This document shows positions 9,278 through 17,705 of a DNA stretch of 64,000 bases, one piece after another. This stretch comes from Deltaproteobacteria bacterium (GTDB taxonomy: Bacteria > Myxococcota_A > Polyangia > HGW-17). The stretch is taken from assembly GCA_016937155.1 (NCBI GenBank), contig JAFGWM010000066.1, positions 1-64,000 of the forward strand. The letters run 5' to 3'. The translations under genes and the position numbers were made by a program. How positions within the stretch are numbered: position 1 is the first letter of the stretch; each line of letters opens with the position of its first letter. The notes under the pieces are model-generated. The model saw only the letters and a program-made list of their open reading frames with translations, did not search any database and was not told where the DNA came from.

Positions 9278-9844
9278 TTAAAGATACTTGAGGTAGTTGA
9301 TATTTGCACCACACTGAGGGCATGCCCATGGTGGTGGATAATACCCGTAAATAACAAACGTATATTTACATCTGATGCAGAATACCCAGTGCAAGTCAGT
9401 AGGATGAGGCCAGTCATATCTGACAACAGGATCATCAGGTGAATTCAGGAGTGAAGAAAAACCTGAATTCAGTCCCTTGAAAATATCAACGGCGAATTCA
9501 TCCTTTTCAGTGAGTGCCACCTGTTCATATTTAGCACAGTCATCAGAAATTATCTGCAGTTGTTCGGTGATGAAATTTTTTGAGTCTGTAAAACCCATGA
9601 TATCCTTATAAGATACATTTACCTCAACTGTGGTTTTAGCAGGAAGCAATTTTGATAGTGAAATTGAAATCGAGTTGAGTGAGACTTTCAGATTGTTCAG
9701 ATACTTGATAACTTCTTCTTCTCCATCCTTTGCACCCCAGAATTTTGACAATTCCAGTGTGTTATCAAGAAACTGCTTGAGATTGTTGGTAGAAGCGATC
9801 AACTTACAGAGACACTTGATACTTTCTGTTCCAGTAAACGGCAT
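9278..9844 (-). CDS. Hypothetical protein with C-terminal zinc ribbon
   Basis: 188 residues with no signal peptide. The N-terminal 150 residues look helical and hold no motif I recognise. The last 35 residues carry two CxxC knuckles (Cys156/Cys159 and Cys175/Cys178) separated by an aromatic loop with PPPWACPQCG, the layout of a rubredoxin-like zinc ribbon. A strong GAGGAG site lies just before ATG 9844. It sits alone between two lipoprotein genes, with gaps of 121 and 80 bases, so it may be its own transcript. The function is unknown; the ribbon could bind protein or nucleic acid. Confidence 0.7.
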   Translation of the reverse strand: MPFTGTESIKCLCKLIASTNNLKQFLDNTLELSKFWGAKDGEEEVIKYLNNLKVSLNSISISLSKLLPAKTTVEVNVSYKDIMGFTDSKNFITEQLQIISDDCAKYEQVALTEKDEFAVDIFKGLNSGFSSLLNSPDDPVVRYDWPHPTDLHWVFCIRCKYTFVIYGYYPPPWACPQCGANINYLKYL

Positions 9845-9924
9845 TTTCTCCTCACTTTCATGTTGATAGGTTTTTCAGGGCAGAATAAATATATTACGCT
9901 ATTAGTACTTTTTCAAGGATAAAA

Positions 9925-12753
9925 TTAATTTATTAAACAGTTTGTTTTAAAAACAGTACTGTAATTATCATTTTCTGAGGAATAAACAATAATGTAATAT
10001 ATAACGGAGTGTTCAACATCAATAGAAATTTGAGTACTTTTTTCTACAAAATTCTGAAATTCATGGCATGTAAGATCTGAAACATCATGTTCCTTCCTGA
10101 GTACTGCAATTCCACCATTTATTTCATCTGTAGAGTCTATATTGATTGTAAGTGTGCCATTGATTGGTGATAAGAACCGGTAAACGCTGTAACCAGCTAT
10201 ATTCGCAATTCCGCAGATTTCAAGTTTTGAAATATCGTTGTCAGATAATGAAATTATTCTGTCGTCACCACAATGAGTCAATCCGTAAAGACCCAGTTTT
10301 GATGAAACAAGTTTTTCTCTATTATTGGTGGTGGCAACTATTGTTGTTGAACTTTCATTACTGAAATGCAGACAGTTTTCAGAAGAACAACTGTATAACA
10401 TTCCTGTAATGCCAGGAAATAACTGTTTATTCCAGCCTGTTGATGTCTGTTTTAGTAGATAATATTCGTATTCAAAAAATGCAAGAATATAATCTGAATC
10501 TATAAACTCAAGTTTTGAAAAAGCATCTGAATCCGGAATTCGAACTTTGGTGCAGCTTCCTTCGTAACACCTTAAAACTACTGAATTGTTTGTGTTTCCT
10601 GCTTTTCCCCAGGCCAGTACATACTGTTTAGCTGAAACTGTACCGGATGCACTGAAATTAATCAGTACCGGATTGGTGCATGATATATTGTTACAGCTCC
10701 TGAATCTGTTATCCTCGGTGGTGTAATAGATAAATCCTGAATGATCCAGATTAATTGAATCAATTTTTGATGAAGTTGAGATTTGTTTTTCAACCCAGAT
10801 TTCAGAATCCTTATAAAAAATTTTTCCGGAATCACTGCCTACCCATAGCGTGCCCTCGGAGGAAACAGCCATAGCTGTAATTTTTGAATCGGAAAGCTGG
10901 TCAATAGTCCAGAATTCCCAGTGATCGTCATACCAGGATGCACCCTGACCGTTGTTTCCACCAACATGAAGTATATTTGTACCGTTAATATTATCAAGAA
11001 CAGAAGAAACTCTTATGTCAGGCAGGGGTGCTGGTAAGTCATTCACTGACTTGCCATCTGTGATCCGCCATTCAGGCATAAATAAATAAAGACTATTTCC
11101 AAGATATTTTACTTCTGGAAGATGGTGAAAATTCTCAAGTATATTACTGGTGGAATATTTTTGAGTTGTGAAAGAGTAAGCGTCCTTGGTGACAGTCAGT
11201 TCAGTGAAGTTCATGAATGAAAATGAATCGTCTAAAAGATCTTCATCATAATATATGTTATGTTCTGGAAAATCAATGTTTACCAGTTTCCTGTCAATAA
11301 TTGCAATTAGTCTGTCATCAAAGAATTTAATATCGTCGATAAACAATTCTGTTTCAAAAAGTAAAGCACTGACACCATACTCCAGTCTGAAAATGCCGTA
11401 ATTATCAGTATCGGTTTTCTGGATATAATAATACTGATCACCTTTAATAATAACCTTTTTAACCGGATTCTCGTTTAAAGTGTCATAAACATCAAACACG
11501 TTGTTTTGAAATTCGATTATAAAGCCATTATTTGTCCCTGAAACAAATCCGCTTCCATCTTCATTGCATTGGATATCATTGACAGTGAATGAACCCAGAT
11601 CAGGCAATCCACTGAGATAATTTATTCCCATGGAGTTGCGACGATAAAAATATTCACCGTAGTTGATGAAAAGTTCGGTGGAATTGGAACAAATCGGCAT
11701 AGGAAGAATTGATTCAAACCCTGTTGCATTTCCCAGTGAATAGAGTTTGTTCCCATCGTATTTATAGAGGTCCCCGTTCAGAGTGGAAATGAAAACATTT
11801 TCATGATTCTGAGCAGCAAGTGAATAGAAAGAAAGATTTTCAGTACATACCAGTGTTTCAAGTTGGAAGTTATTATAAAAATAGAGACAGTTTTCTGTGA
11901 GAATATACTTGAAATTTCCTGTCTGAGCACTTGCGTAAATCACTTCGGGAAGTGAATTTACGGGCCATTTGTTGTGGCAGTTTTCTATCCTCTGTTGACA
12001 AAATTCTGTACAGGTGGTGAATCCAGATTCAAATCCGAAATCATCACAGGATTTAGCAGGAAGTGAATTTCCGTCACAGCTTTCATCAAGCGTAATGGAA
12101 GAATCCCCGCAATACCCCATGCAGTATTTTGTATCAAACTCAAGACAGTTTTCGCCGCAGCGTAATTCTCCCTCATAAAAACCAAAGAATTGGCAGGAAT
12201 AAAGTCCCATATCCTCTGTGTCACATAATTCAGGTCCATTTGTCTGACCATCACCACAATACTGAGTGCAGGAATTATCCTCATTAAATTCAGGGCAGTA
12301 TTTTTCTACCTTACATTCTGAACTGCATCCGTCATTTTCATTTGTGTTGCCATCATCACACTGTTCCAACCCTTCAATCTTTTTATCTCCACATACACTG
12401 CAATAAATGGTGCAACTCTCAGGATCACAAACTCTGGATGAATCAGCACACTTACATTCCTCAGGATTTTCTATGCAGTCTGATGATGGGGAAAATATGT
12501 AGCCATCACATTCTTCATCCGGATCCAGCTGGTTGTTGCCACAGTATCCGGCGGACTTACTGTAGCAGCGGAAGACCCCGTCAGTACCACGATTCTGGCA
12601 AATCCAACCGGACGGACAGCTTCCAGGAAGATCCTTATCACAACTGTAATATCCGTCTTTAATTTCCGGTGAACATGCCCAGAATGAAGATAATAAAAAA
12701 GACAGAATCAGGAGATTTCTTCCTAATAACCCATGCTCTCTGCTAGAATTCAT
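9925..12753 (-). CDS. Large lipoprotein: Cys-rich repeats, propeller-like body, PPC-like C-terminus
   Basis: I place the start at ATG 12753 (Met15 of the longest frame), because the signal peptide begins there: lipobox SSFWAC, Cys27. The 942-residue product then has about four Myxococcus Cys-rich repeats (CGNNQLDPDEECDG, CGDKKIEGLEQCDDGN, CGDGQTNGPELCD, CGDSSITLDESCDG). About 550 residues of short beta-repeats follow, resembling a two-component-regulator-like propeller (LWVGSDSGKIFY). The last 80 residues resemble a bacterial pre-peptidase C-terminal jelly roll (GTLTINIDS, IYYIIVYS). Together these suggest a secreted surface protein that binds something outside the cell. The start overlaps the methyltransferase gene by 11 bases. 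Confidence 0.75.
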   Translation of the reverse strand: MNSSREHGLLGRNLLILSFLLSSFWACSPEIKDGYYSCDKDLPGSCPSGWICQNRGTDGVFRCYSKSAGYCGNNQLDPDEECDGYIFSPSSDCIENPEECKCADSSRVCDPESCTIYCSVCGDKKIEGLEQCDDGNTNENDGCSSECKVEKYCPEFNEDNSCTQYCGDGQTNGPELCDTEDMGLYSCQFFGFYEGELRCGENCLEFDTKYCMGYCGDSSITLDESCDGNSLPAKSCDDFGFESGFTTCTEFCQQRIENCHNKWPVNSLPEVIYASAQTGNFKYILTENCLYFYNNFQLETLVCTENLSFYSLAAQNHENVFISTLNGDLYKYDGNKLYSLGNATGFESILPMPICSNSTELFINYGEYFYRRNSMGINYLSGLPDLGSFTVNDIQCNEDGSGFVSGTNNGFIIEFQNNVFDVYDTLNENPVKKVIIKGDQYYYIQKTDTDNYGIFRLEYGVSALLFETELFIDDIKFFDDRLIAIIDRKLVNIDFPEHNIYYDEDLLDDSFSFMNFTELTVTKDAYSFTTQKYSTSNILENFHHLPEVKYLGNSLYLFMPEWRITDGKSVNDLPAPLPDIRVSSVLDNINGTNILHVGGNNGQGASWYDDHWEFWTIDQLSDSKITAMAVSSEGTLWVGSDSGKIFYKDSEIWVEKQISTSSKIDSINLDHSGFIYYTTEDNRFRSCNNISCTNPVLINFSASGTVSAKQYVLAWGKAGNTNNSVVLRCYEGSCTKVRIPDSDAFSKLEFIDSDYILAFFEYEYYLLKQTSTGWNKQLFPGITGMLYSCSSENCLHFSNESSTTIVATTNNREKLVSSKLGLYGLTHCGDDRIISLSDNDISKLEICGIANIAGYSVYRFLSPINGTLTINIDSTDEINGGIAVLRKEHDVSDLTCHEFQNFVEKSTQISIDVEHSVIYYIIVYSSENDNYSTVFKTNCLIN

Positions 12754-13684
12754 TTTCTGCTTTTCCCAAAACGTCCATAGCAGTTTTAATATCATATTTT
12801 AATTCAATTTCAGTATAAAAACGTTTCAGATGATGTTTATAACCAGGATTAGGAAGAATAAAGTTTTTAAGGTGAGTTAACAGATAATCGACACGTTCCC
12901 TGTGGGTTCTTAAATCATCAGGAATTCTGAACAATCTTGAATCAATACTGTCGAACAGCTCAAATGGTTCACCCAGTCTTTGTATAATCAAATCCACAAA
13001 GTCGGGATTAATTTCAATACCTTTACAATTTCTGCCAAGTATCTGGCAGACTCTTGAACATGTTCCTGTGCCGGAGAAAAGGTCAAGTACTGTATCTCCA
13101 GGATCTGTTGATGCCAGAACCATTCGCTCAATTACTCCTTCCGGTTTCTGAGTCGGATGTTTTCTGCGACCGGATTTGCAGTAGTGAACATGTGAAAATT
13201 CCCACACATCTCCAGGATTGGCCCCTGACATATTATTTCTTTTTCTGTAATATTTTTGGGGAACTCTGATAGAGTTCAGATTAAATTTATAGTTTCTGGT
13301 TTTGGAAAACATTAAAATATCTTCGTGTCTCGGAGAGAATCCTCTGGTTTTCCCGGTACCCTGAGTATAATGCCATGTAATCCAGTTGACAAAGTTCATA
13401 TTCAGTTTTTCAAGAATACTCCAGGTTGTTGAAATATTTCTGAAGCCCATGAAAATATAAATAGTACCTGTTTCAGAAAGTACCCTGTGAGCCTGTTTTA
13501 TCCATTTCTCTGAAAACTCTACCCACTGTCCGGAAGTAAATGAATCAGATCTGTTTCCATAATCCTTATCAAGGTTGTATGGTGGATCCGCCACAATCAG
13601 ATCAACTGAATTATCGTCAAGACCCGGAAGTATATCGAGAACGTCGCCTGCAATAATTTCCGGTGTTATCATCTGAAATTTCAT
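12743..13684 (-). CDS. Orphan DNA methyltransferase (beta class, DPPY)
   Basis: The start is ATG 13684, not the longer frame from 13711, because AAAGGAGT lies 6-14 bases before it. The 313-residue product has catalytic motif IV DPPY (33-36) near the N-terminus and the AdoMet motif DLFSGTGT (about 201-208) near the C-terminus, preceded by HPTQKPEGVIERM. This order defines the beta class of amino-methyltransferases, which make N6-methyladenine or N4-methylcytosine. GFSPRHEDILMFSK lies in the presumed target-recognition region. No restriction endonuclease or specificity subunit is adjacent, so it is either an orphan regulatory methylase or a relic. The recognition site cannot be read from sequence. 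Confidence 0.88.
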   Translation of the reverse strand: MKFQMITPEIIAGDVLDILPGLDDNSVDLIVADPPYNLDKDYGNRSDSFTSGQWVEFSEKWIKQAHRVLSETGTIYIFMGFRNISTTWSILEKLNMNFVNWITWHYTQGTGKTRGFSPRHEDILMFSKTRNYKFNLNSIRVPQKYYRKRNNMSGANPGDVWEFSHVHYCKSGRRKHPTQKPEGVIERMVLASTDPGDTVLDLFSGTGTCSRVCQILGRNCKGIEINPDFVDLIIQRLGEPFELFDSIDSRLFRIPDDLRTHRERVDYLLTHLKNFILPNPGYKHHLKRFYTEIELKYDIKTAMDVLGKAENEF

Positions 13685-13736
13685 ATCTGAACTCCTTTGA
13701 GTAAGTGGCAATGATGTAAATTGCAGATTTGAATCC

Positions 13737-13745
13737 TGATATAAT
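13737..13745 (+). promoter_or_regulatory. Extended -10 promoter candidate for ridA
   Basis: TGATATAAT is a perfect extended -10 element (TGnTATAAT). Transcription would start near 13752 and give a leader of about 85 bases before ridA, containing the hairpin at 13787-13809. No convincing -35 is present, which extended -10 promoters tolerate. The region also serves the divergent methyltransferase gene. Confidence 0.4.
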
Positions 13746-13786
13746 ATTCATTGATCAAGATTCAATATCAATGTATTTTTCCATTT

Positions 13787-13809
13787 CAGATAACCAGTCG
13801 CTTTATCTG
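13787..13809 (+). repeat. Leader inverted repeat upstream of ridA
   Basis: CAGATAA (13787-13793) and TTATCTG (13803-13809) form a perfect seven-base-pair stem with a nine-base loop. The overlapping pair ACCAG/CTGGT offers an alternative fold. It ends 15 bases before the CGGAGG ribosome-binding site, so it could be an operator or modulate translation. No downstream T-run, so not a terminator. Confidence 0.35.
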
Positions 13810-13836
13810 GTAGTTAAAATAAACCGGAGGTTAGTT

Positions 13837-14214
13837 ATGAAAACCATAGAAACGAATTCAGCTCCAGCTGCAATAGGTCCTTATTCACAGGGCAAAATCA
13901 CAGGAAATCTTGTGTTCTGCTCGGGACAGTTACCTGTAAACCCAGCTACAGGTAAAGTGGAGGGTGATAATATTACCATTCAGACAAGACAGGCAATTTT
14001 AAATATGAAGGCTGTACTTGAAGCCGGTGGTTCATCCCTTGAAAAAGTTGTAAAATGTACTGTATATCTAAATGATATTAAAGATTTTTCTGGAATGAAT
14101 GCTGTTTATGCTGAGTATTTTTCCACAAAACCCGCCAGAGCAGCTTTTCAGGTCGCCGCTCTTCCTCTTGGAGCACTGGTGGAAATTGAAGCAGTTGCCG
14201 AAATTAATGAATGA
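13837..14214 (+). CDS. ridA: RidA family enamine/imine deaminase
   Basis: ATG 13837 follows CGGAGG at 13825-13830 and gives the standard 125-residue length. RidA (YjgF/YER057c/UK114) trimers hydrolyse reactive 2-aminoacrylate and related enamines released by PLP enzymes, protecting those enzymes in the cytoplasm. Signature stretches are GPYSQGK, FCSGQLPVNP, CTVYLND and the C-terminal PARAAFQVAALP-EIEAVA. Arg101, which binds the substrate carboxylate, and Glu117 are in place (E. coli Arg105 and Glu120). It is monocistronic by layout, with a divergent methyltransferase upstream and a hairpin downstream. Confidence 0.94.
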   Translation: MKTIETNSAPAAIGPYSQGKITGNLVFCSGQLPVNPATGKVEGDNITIQTRQAILNMKAVLEAGGSSLEKVVKCTVYLNDIKDFSGMNAVYAEYFSTKPARAAFQVAALPLGALVEIEAVAEINE

Positions 14215-14260
14215 TTTATAGCCTGTGAAACTATATCTGATAATTGAAATGCTAACAGGA

Positions 14261-14282
14261 TCAACTTTCAGTGGAAAGTTGA
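14261..14282 (+). terminator. Nine-base-pair hairpin after ridA
   Basis: TCAACTTTC and GAAAGTTGA pair perfectly around the loop AGTG. It lies 46 bases after the ridA stop and 18 bases before the next start. No T-run follows, so it may be a weak terminator, a processing site or an operator for the lipoprotein-DHH pair. Confidence 0.4.
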
Positions 14283-14300
14283 GTTGAACTTGGATATATT

Positions 14301-15002
14301 ATGAACATGGTTCGATATATTTTGATACTGCTTTTTCTTTTGTCTTCCTGCGATAAGGTTCGTGAAATGATTAACCAGGAGAGTGAGGGTAGACAAAAGG
14401 GCAGTATGGTGAAAAATGCTTTCAGGGATTTTTTTACATTTGCCGTTGATGTTCCACAGGATGTGGAGGCTTCCGAAAATTCGGGGTATAACGATGTCTG
14501 GAAAATAGCAGATAAAAGTACCAAACACAGAGGTCGAGTCCTTGTATGGGTTGATGCTGATCTGGAAATACCGGAAAAACTAATAAGACGTAAAGGTTTT
14601 GAACTTGCAAATTATATTCTTGTGGATACCAAGGCAGACTGTGTGAAAATACAGTTCTGGACAAGAGGTTTTCGTAAAACCGGTGGTGTCTTTGCTGAGA
14701 TTTTTCTCTCCAATGACGGCAGTACATGGGAGGGCAGCAGAAAAGGTCGGGATAAATACTTTTCATATCTTCCTTCAGGGAGAAAATGGAAATCTTTATC
14801 AAAGCAGCAACTGGCGGCTCTGAGGAAATATACTTCCAGTCTGGTTAAAGCAAGGAAATCAGGTAAGAAGGATTCCGCTGCTGTTGCACTTCGGGATGCA
14901 GCTGGTGCTACTGGAATTTCACCTGTTGAAATTAAAAAGTTACTGAAAAAAGTTGAAAGAATGTTTTATCATCCCAAAGAGGAAACGAGAGGCAGACGAT
15001 AA
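14301..15002 (+). CDS. Lipoprotein of unknown function paired with a DHH phosphoesterase
   Basis: 233 residues with a short lipoprotein signal peptide (LLFLLSSC, Cys17). The mature part is basic, has no domain I recognise and ends in a Lys/Arg-rich helical tail (EIKKLLKKVERM). A middle beta-rich stretch (GRVLVWVDADLEIP, VKIQFWTRGF, AEIFLSNDG) suggests a small sandwich fold. A later in-frame ATG at 14307 is equally possible as a start. The TAA stop overlaps the ATG of the DHH gene by one base (TAATG), so the two are translationally coupled, which is strange for a periplasmic lipoprotein and a presumably cytoplasmic enzyme. Confidence 0.65.
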   Translation: MNMVRYILILLFLLSSCDKVREMINQESEGRQKGSMVKNAFRDFFTFAVDVPQDVEASENSGYNDVWKIADKSTKHRGRVLVWVDADLEIPEKLIRRKGFELANYILVDTKADCVKIQFWTRGFRKTGGVFAEIFLSNDGSTWEGSRKGRDKYFSYLPSGRKWKSLSKQQLAALRKYTSSLVKARKSGKKDSAAVALRDAAGATGISPVEIKKLLKKVERMFYHPKEETRGRR

Positions 15003-16036
15003 TGAAAAAAATAATCGTGTTTTTTCACGGAAAATGTTTTGACGGTGCAGTCAGTGCTGCTTTATTTAAAAATTTCTATATGCAGTGTATAGATTCTTTT
15101 GCTGAGTTTGAATTTGTTCCTCTTTTTCACCGAAAGAATTTTTCTTACACGGCTGATATGTTTGAGGGTGATGAACACGTGGTTCTTGATTTCAGGTATC
15201 CGCCTACAGGTAAAGTGCAATGGTGGTTTGACCATCATCAGACTACTTTCATGATACCAAAGGATAGAAAACATTTTGAAAGCAGAAATCGGAAAGAGCA
15301 TTTTTTCTGGAATCCTAAAGCTCCATCCAATGCGGGGTTTATGGCAGACACTCTCATGCGATTTTATAATTTTAAAATGGATTCATCATGGACTGAAATT
15401 CTGGAGTGGGCTGATACAATAGACAGTGCAGCTTTTGAGTCACCTGAAATTCCCGTTGAGCTTTTTGACAATCCAGTTGCTTTTGCTGTTCTTTTGGAAG
15501 GTGCGGATGAGGGTACTCTTAATAAATTCATTAATGATTTATATGAATTTGGAAATTTTGATGAGATGGCCAAAACCAGTTTTTGGAGTAATAAGTTAAA
15601 TTCCATCAGGCAAAAGAACTGGGATAATGTGGAAGATATAAGAAGGGTCCTTGATATAAAAGAAAATGTTTCTTTTGTGAATCTCTTTGAGCGGGTTCAA
15701 TCTGGATACAACAAGTTTATAGCTTATTATCTTGAACCCGAATCTGAATATACAGTTGCTCTTATCAGGCATCACGAGCATCTCAAAATAAGTGTAGGTG
15801 GAAATCCATTTTTACCCGAGGAGAAAAAGGGTAATTTTGATATAGGGAAGTTATGTGAAAAATATGGTGGTGGTGGTCATCACAATGTTGGAGGGATAGC
15901 TTTTGCCATTGATGATGAAGAAACTGCCAGGGGTGTTTCAAATGAAATTCTTTTTATACTGAGAAATTTTGAAAGGGATGTTCACTCTCTTAAGGCCAGA
16001 GAGCGTATTGAAGAGATTCCGGAATTTTTAGATTGA
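15002..16036 (+). CDS. DHH-family phosphoesterase (DHH-DHHA1)
   Basis: 344 residues. The DHH catalytic domain is marked by FFHGKCFDGAVSAA (His9, Asp14), a second Asp in VVLDFRYP and the eponymous WFDHHQ (Asp77, His78, His79), which bind two metal ions. The C-terminal DHHA1 substrate-binding domain shows the YGGGGHHNVGG loop (about 295-305). The architecture is that of nano-RNase/pAp phosphatase and cyclic-dinucleotide phosphodiesterases. There is no PAS, GGDEF or membrane segment, so the substrate could be short RNA, pAp or a linear dinucleotide. The closest relatives are probably uncharacterised DHH proteins rather than RecJ, which is longer. Confidence 0.82.
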   Translation: MKKIIVFFHGKCFDGAVSAALFKNFYMQCIDSFAEFEFVPLFHRKNFSYTADMFEGDEHVVLDFRYPPTGKVQWWFDHHQTTFMIPKDRKHFESRNRKEHFFWNPKAPSNAGFMADTLMRFYNFKMDSSWTEILEWADTIDSAAFESPEIPVELFDNPVAFAVLLEGADEGTLNKFINDLYEFGNFDEMAKTSFWSNKLNSIRQKNWDNVEDIRRVLDIKENVSFVNLFERVQSGYNKFIAYYLEPESEYTVALIRHHEHLKISVGGNPFLPEEKKGNFDIGKLCEKYGGGGHHNVGGIAFAIDDEETARGVSNEILFILRNFERDVHSLKARERIEEIPEFLD

Positions 16037-16100
16037 GTAATGTCTTTCCCGTAGTATCCTGAATAAGTGTGAGTGGTTATCTGCCGCAGGGGAGAATAAA

Positions 16101-17705
16101 ATGCTGGATTTGATACAGGTCAAATGTGATTCGTGTGGAACGATAAACGAAGTGATTCCTGGGAGTAGTATTATCGAATGTGATTCGTGTGGTTCACTTT
16201 TAAGAGTACCTGAAATGGGGAAATCCAAGGATGATGATTCTTTTGAATTCGGTATGAATTTTCAATCCTCATCGGGTACTTCTGCCGGACTGGGATTTAC
16301 GTCATCGTCTGACAATGAAGCCGGACTGGGATTTACGTCATCGTCTGACAATGAAGCTGGACTGGGATTTACGTCATCGTCTGACAATGAAGCTGGACTG
16401 GGATTTGCATCATCGTCGGACAATGAAACTGGACTGGGATTTACGTCATCATCAGACAATGAAACTGGACTGGGATTTGCGTCCTCGTCTGACAGTGGTG
16501 CAGAGCAGGTTTTTTCGTCAACTCAGGGGCAGGATAATAATGATACTGACTTTTCTTCCTCCAATATTGAGGCGGATGAGCATGATGTTTCTTCCAGGCA
16601 GGATGTCTGGCAGCCTCAGTCCGAAGAATATATTTCTTCAATAGACCAGTATATAACAGCAGATGAACTTGTTGAAGAAGAAGGAGATGATAATTACTCC
16701 AGGCCACAATATTCGGGAAACAGCCATCACTTGAATAGTCTTGAGATAGAAAAAGTTACTGAACCGGGGTTTATAGGTGCACCGCCTAAGGCTTCAAGTG
16801 GTCTGGGACCATTACCACCAGCACCAGCTGTTACTCAATCCCGTGTGCCGGAGAAAAAAACGGCAAATTCTCAGTTGATTCTAGTGACGATGATGATTTT
16901 TATTGGAATTATATTTTCGGTTTTTATAAAAAATAATAAAAAAAGAAGTGCTTCCCGCCGGCACAGTAAACACAGGATTGAAAAAAATAGTTACAGGAAA
17001 AAACAAAGACTTCAATATCCTAAAACTACCAGCAGGAATAAAGCAGTCGTTCCCAAAGATGTACCAAATGTAAACAGCTCTTTAAAAACAAGCTGGCTTC
17101 AATACCGGAAATCTGAAGGTATACTTCTGCATCCTGATATGGTGAATGCTCTTGATAAGTTTGTAGCAACCGTAAAACCTCCGGTTATCCACGATGGTAG
17201 GGGAGTAAATATTTTTATATTTCATCCATATACTCATATTGGTGTTGCCAGATTAAGACAGTTATCGAAATATCGTTCAAAAATAATTTCAAAATATCCA
17301 GGGAAGATCAGATGGATTGAGGTTCCCCATAGTGGTGAAAACAAAGCTGATTATCTGGTGGTGAATGCTCTATACAGTGTGTGGAAGATTGGCGGAGCCA
17401 GTTTTTATGAATCTTTCAAATTGGGACTTTTGAACACGATTGAATGGCGTCTGAAAGGGCGTGAAATAAAAACTATTATGGAAATTGCGAAGAATTCAAA
17501 TATAGACGATAAAGTTTTATCAAAAATGATTAAATCCAGAAGTGAGCTATGGAGAATTAAGTCTGCAAACCAGTATGTAAAGAATCTCAAAGCCAGTCAA
17601 AAGGATTTCTCTCTGGTGGTGGGAAATTTCATTTATCCCAGCAAAGCAATTTATAGAATTGATTTTATTGTAGATGGCCAGATATTATGGGGTAACTCAA
17701 AATAA
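16101..17705 (+). CDS. Zinc ribbon, 12-residue repeats, TM and cysteine-less DsbA-like domain
   Basis: 534 residues in four parts. (1) An N-terminal zinc ribbon (Cys9, Cys12, Cys27, Cys30) of the MJ0042 type seen in myxobacterial membrane proteins. (2) Six 12-residue repeats of the form GLGFTSSSDNEA in an acidic, disordered cytoplasmic region. (3) One membrane helix (about 256-275) followed by a basic stretch. (4) A C-terminal domain (about 360-530) with the strand-helix pattern of DsbA/thioredoxin proteins (VNIFIFHPYTHIG), but with His and Thr where CPYC would be, so it cannot do thiol chemistry. It may bind peptide or a partner in the periplasm (inference). The last nine bases overlap the convergent lipoprotein gene. 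Confidence 0.72.
   Translation: MLDLIQVKCDSCGTINEVIPGSSIIECDSCGSLLRVPEMGKSKDDDSFEFGMNFQSSSGTSAGLGFTSSSDNEAGLGFTSSSDNEAGLGFTSSSDNEAGLGFASSSDNETGLGFTSSSDNETGLGFASSSDSGAEQVFSSTQGQDNNDTDFSSSNIEADEHDVSSRQDVWQPQSEEYISSIDQYITADELVEEEGDDNYSRPQYSGNSHHLNSLEIEKVTEPGFIGAPPKASSGLGPLPPAPAVTQSRVPEKKTANSQLILVTMMIFIGIIFSVFIKNNKKRSASRRHSKHRIEKNSYRKKQRLQYPKTTSRNKAVVPKDVPNVNSSLKTSWLQYRKSEGILLHPDMVNALDKFVATVKPPVIHDGRGVNIFIFHPYTHIGVARLRQLSKYRSKIISKYPGKIRWIEVPHSGENKADYLVVNALYSVWKIGGASFYESFKLGLLNTIEWRLKGREIKTIMEIAKNSNIDDKVLSKMIKSRSELWRIKSANQYVKNLKASQKDFSLVVGNFIYPSKAIYRIDFIVDGQILWGNSK
16284..16499 (+). repeat. Six tandem 36-bp repeats (minisatellite) in the coding frame
   Basis: Units start at 16284, 16320, 16356, 16392, 16428 and 16464, each exactly 36 bases and in frame. 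The first three differ by one base; later copies drift (ACG to GCA or GCG, GAA to ACT). Near-identity shows recent expansion by slippage or unequal crossover, so copy number probably varies between strains. The opposite strand is open through the array, but that is a by-product of the repeat. Confidence 0.95.

Noticed and set aside
12743-13684. Restriction-modification or phage-defence island
   Set aside because: No nuclease, helicase or specificity gene is adjacent; neighbours are a lipoprotein and ridA.
16262-16459. Minus-strand periodic ORF across the 36-bp repeats
   Set aside because: It is the mirror of an in-frame repeat whose unit is a multiple of three; no ribosome-binding site and low-complexity product.
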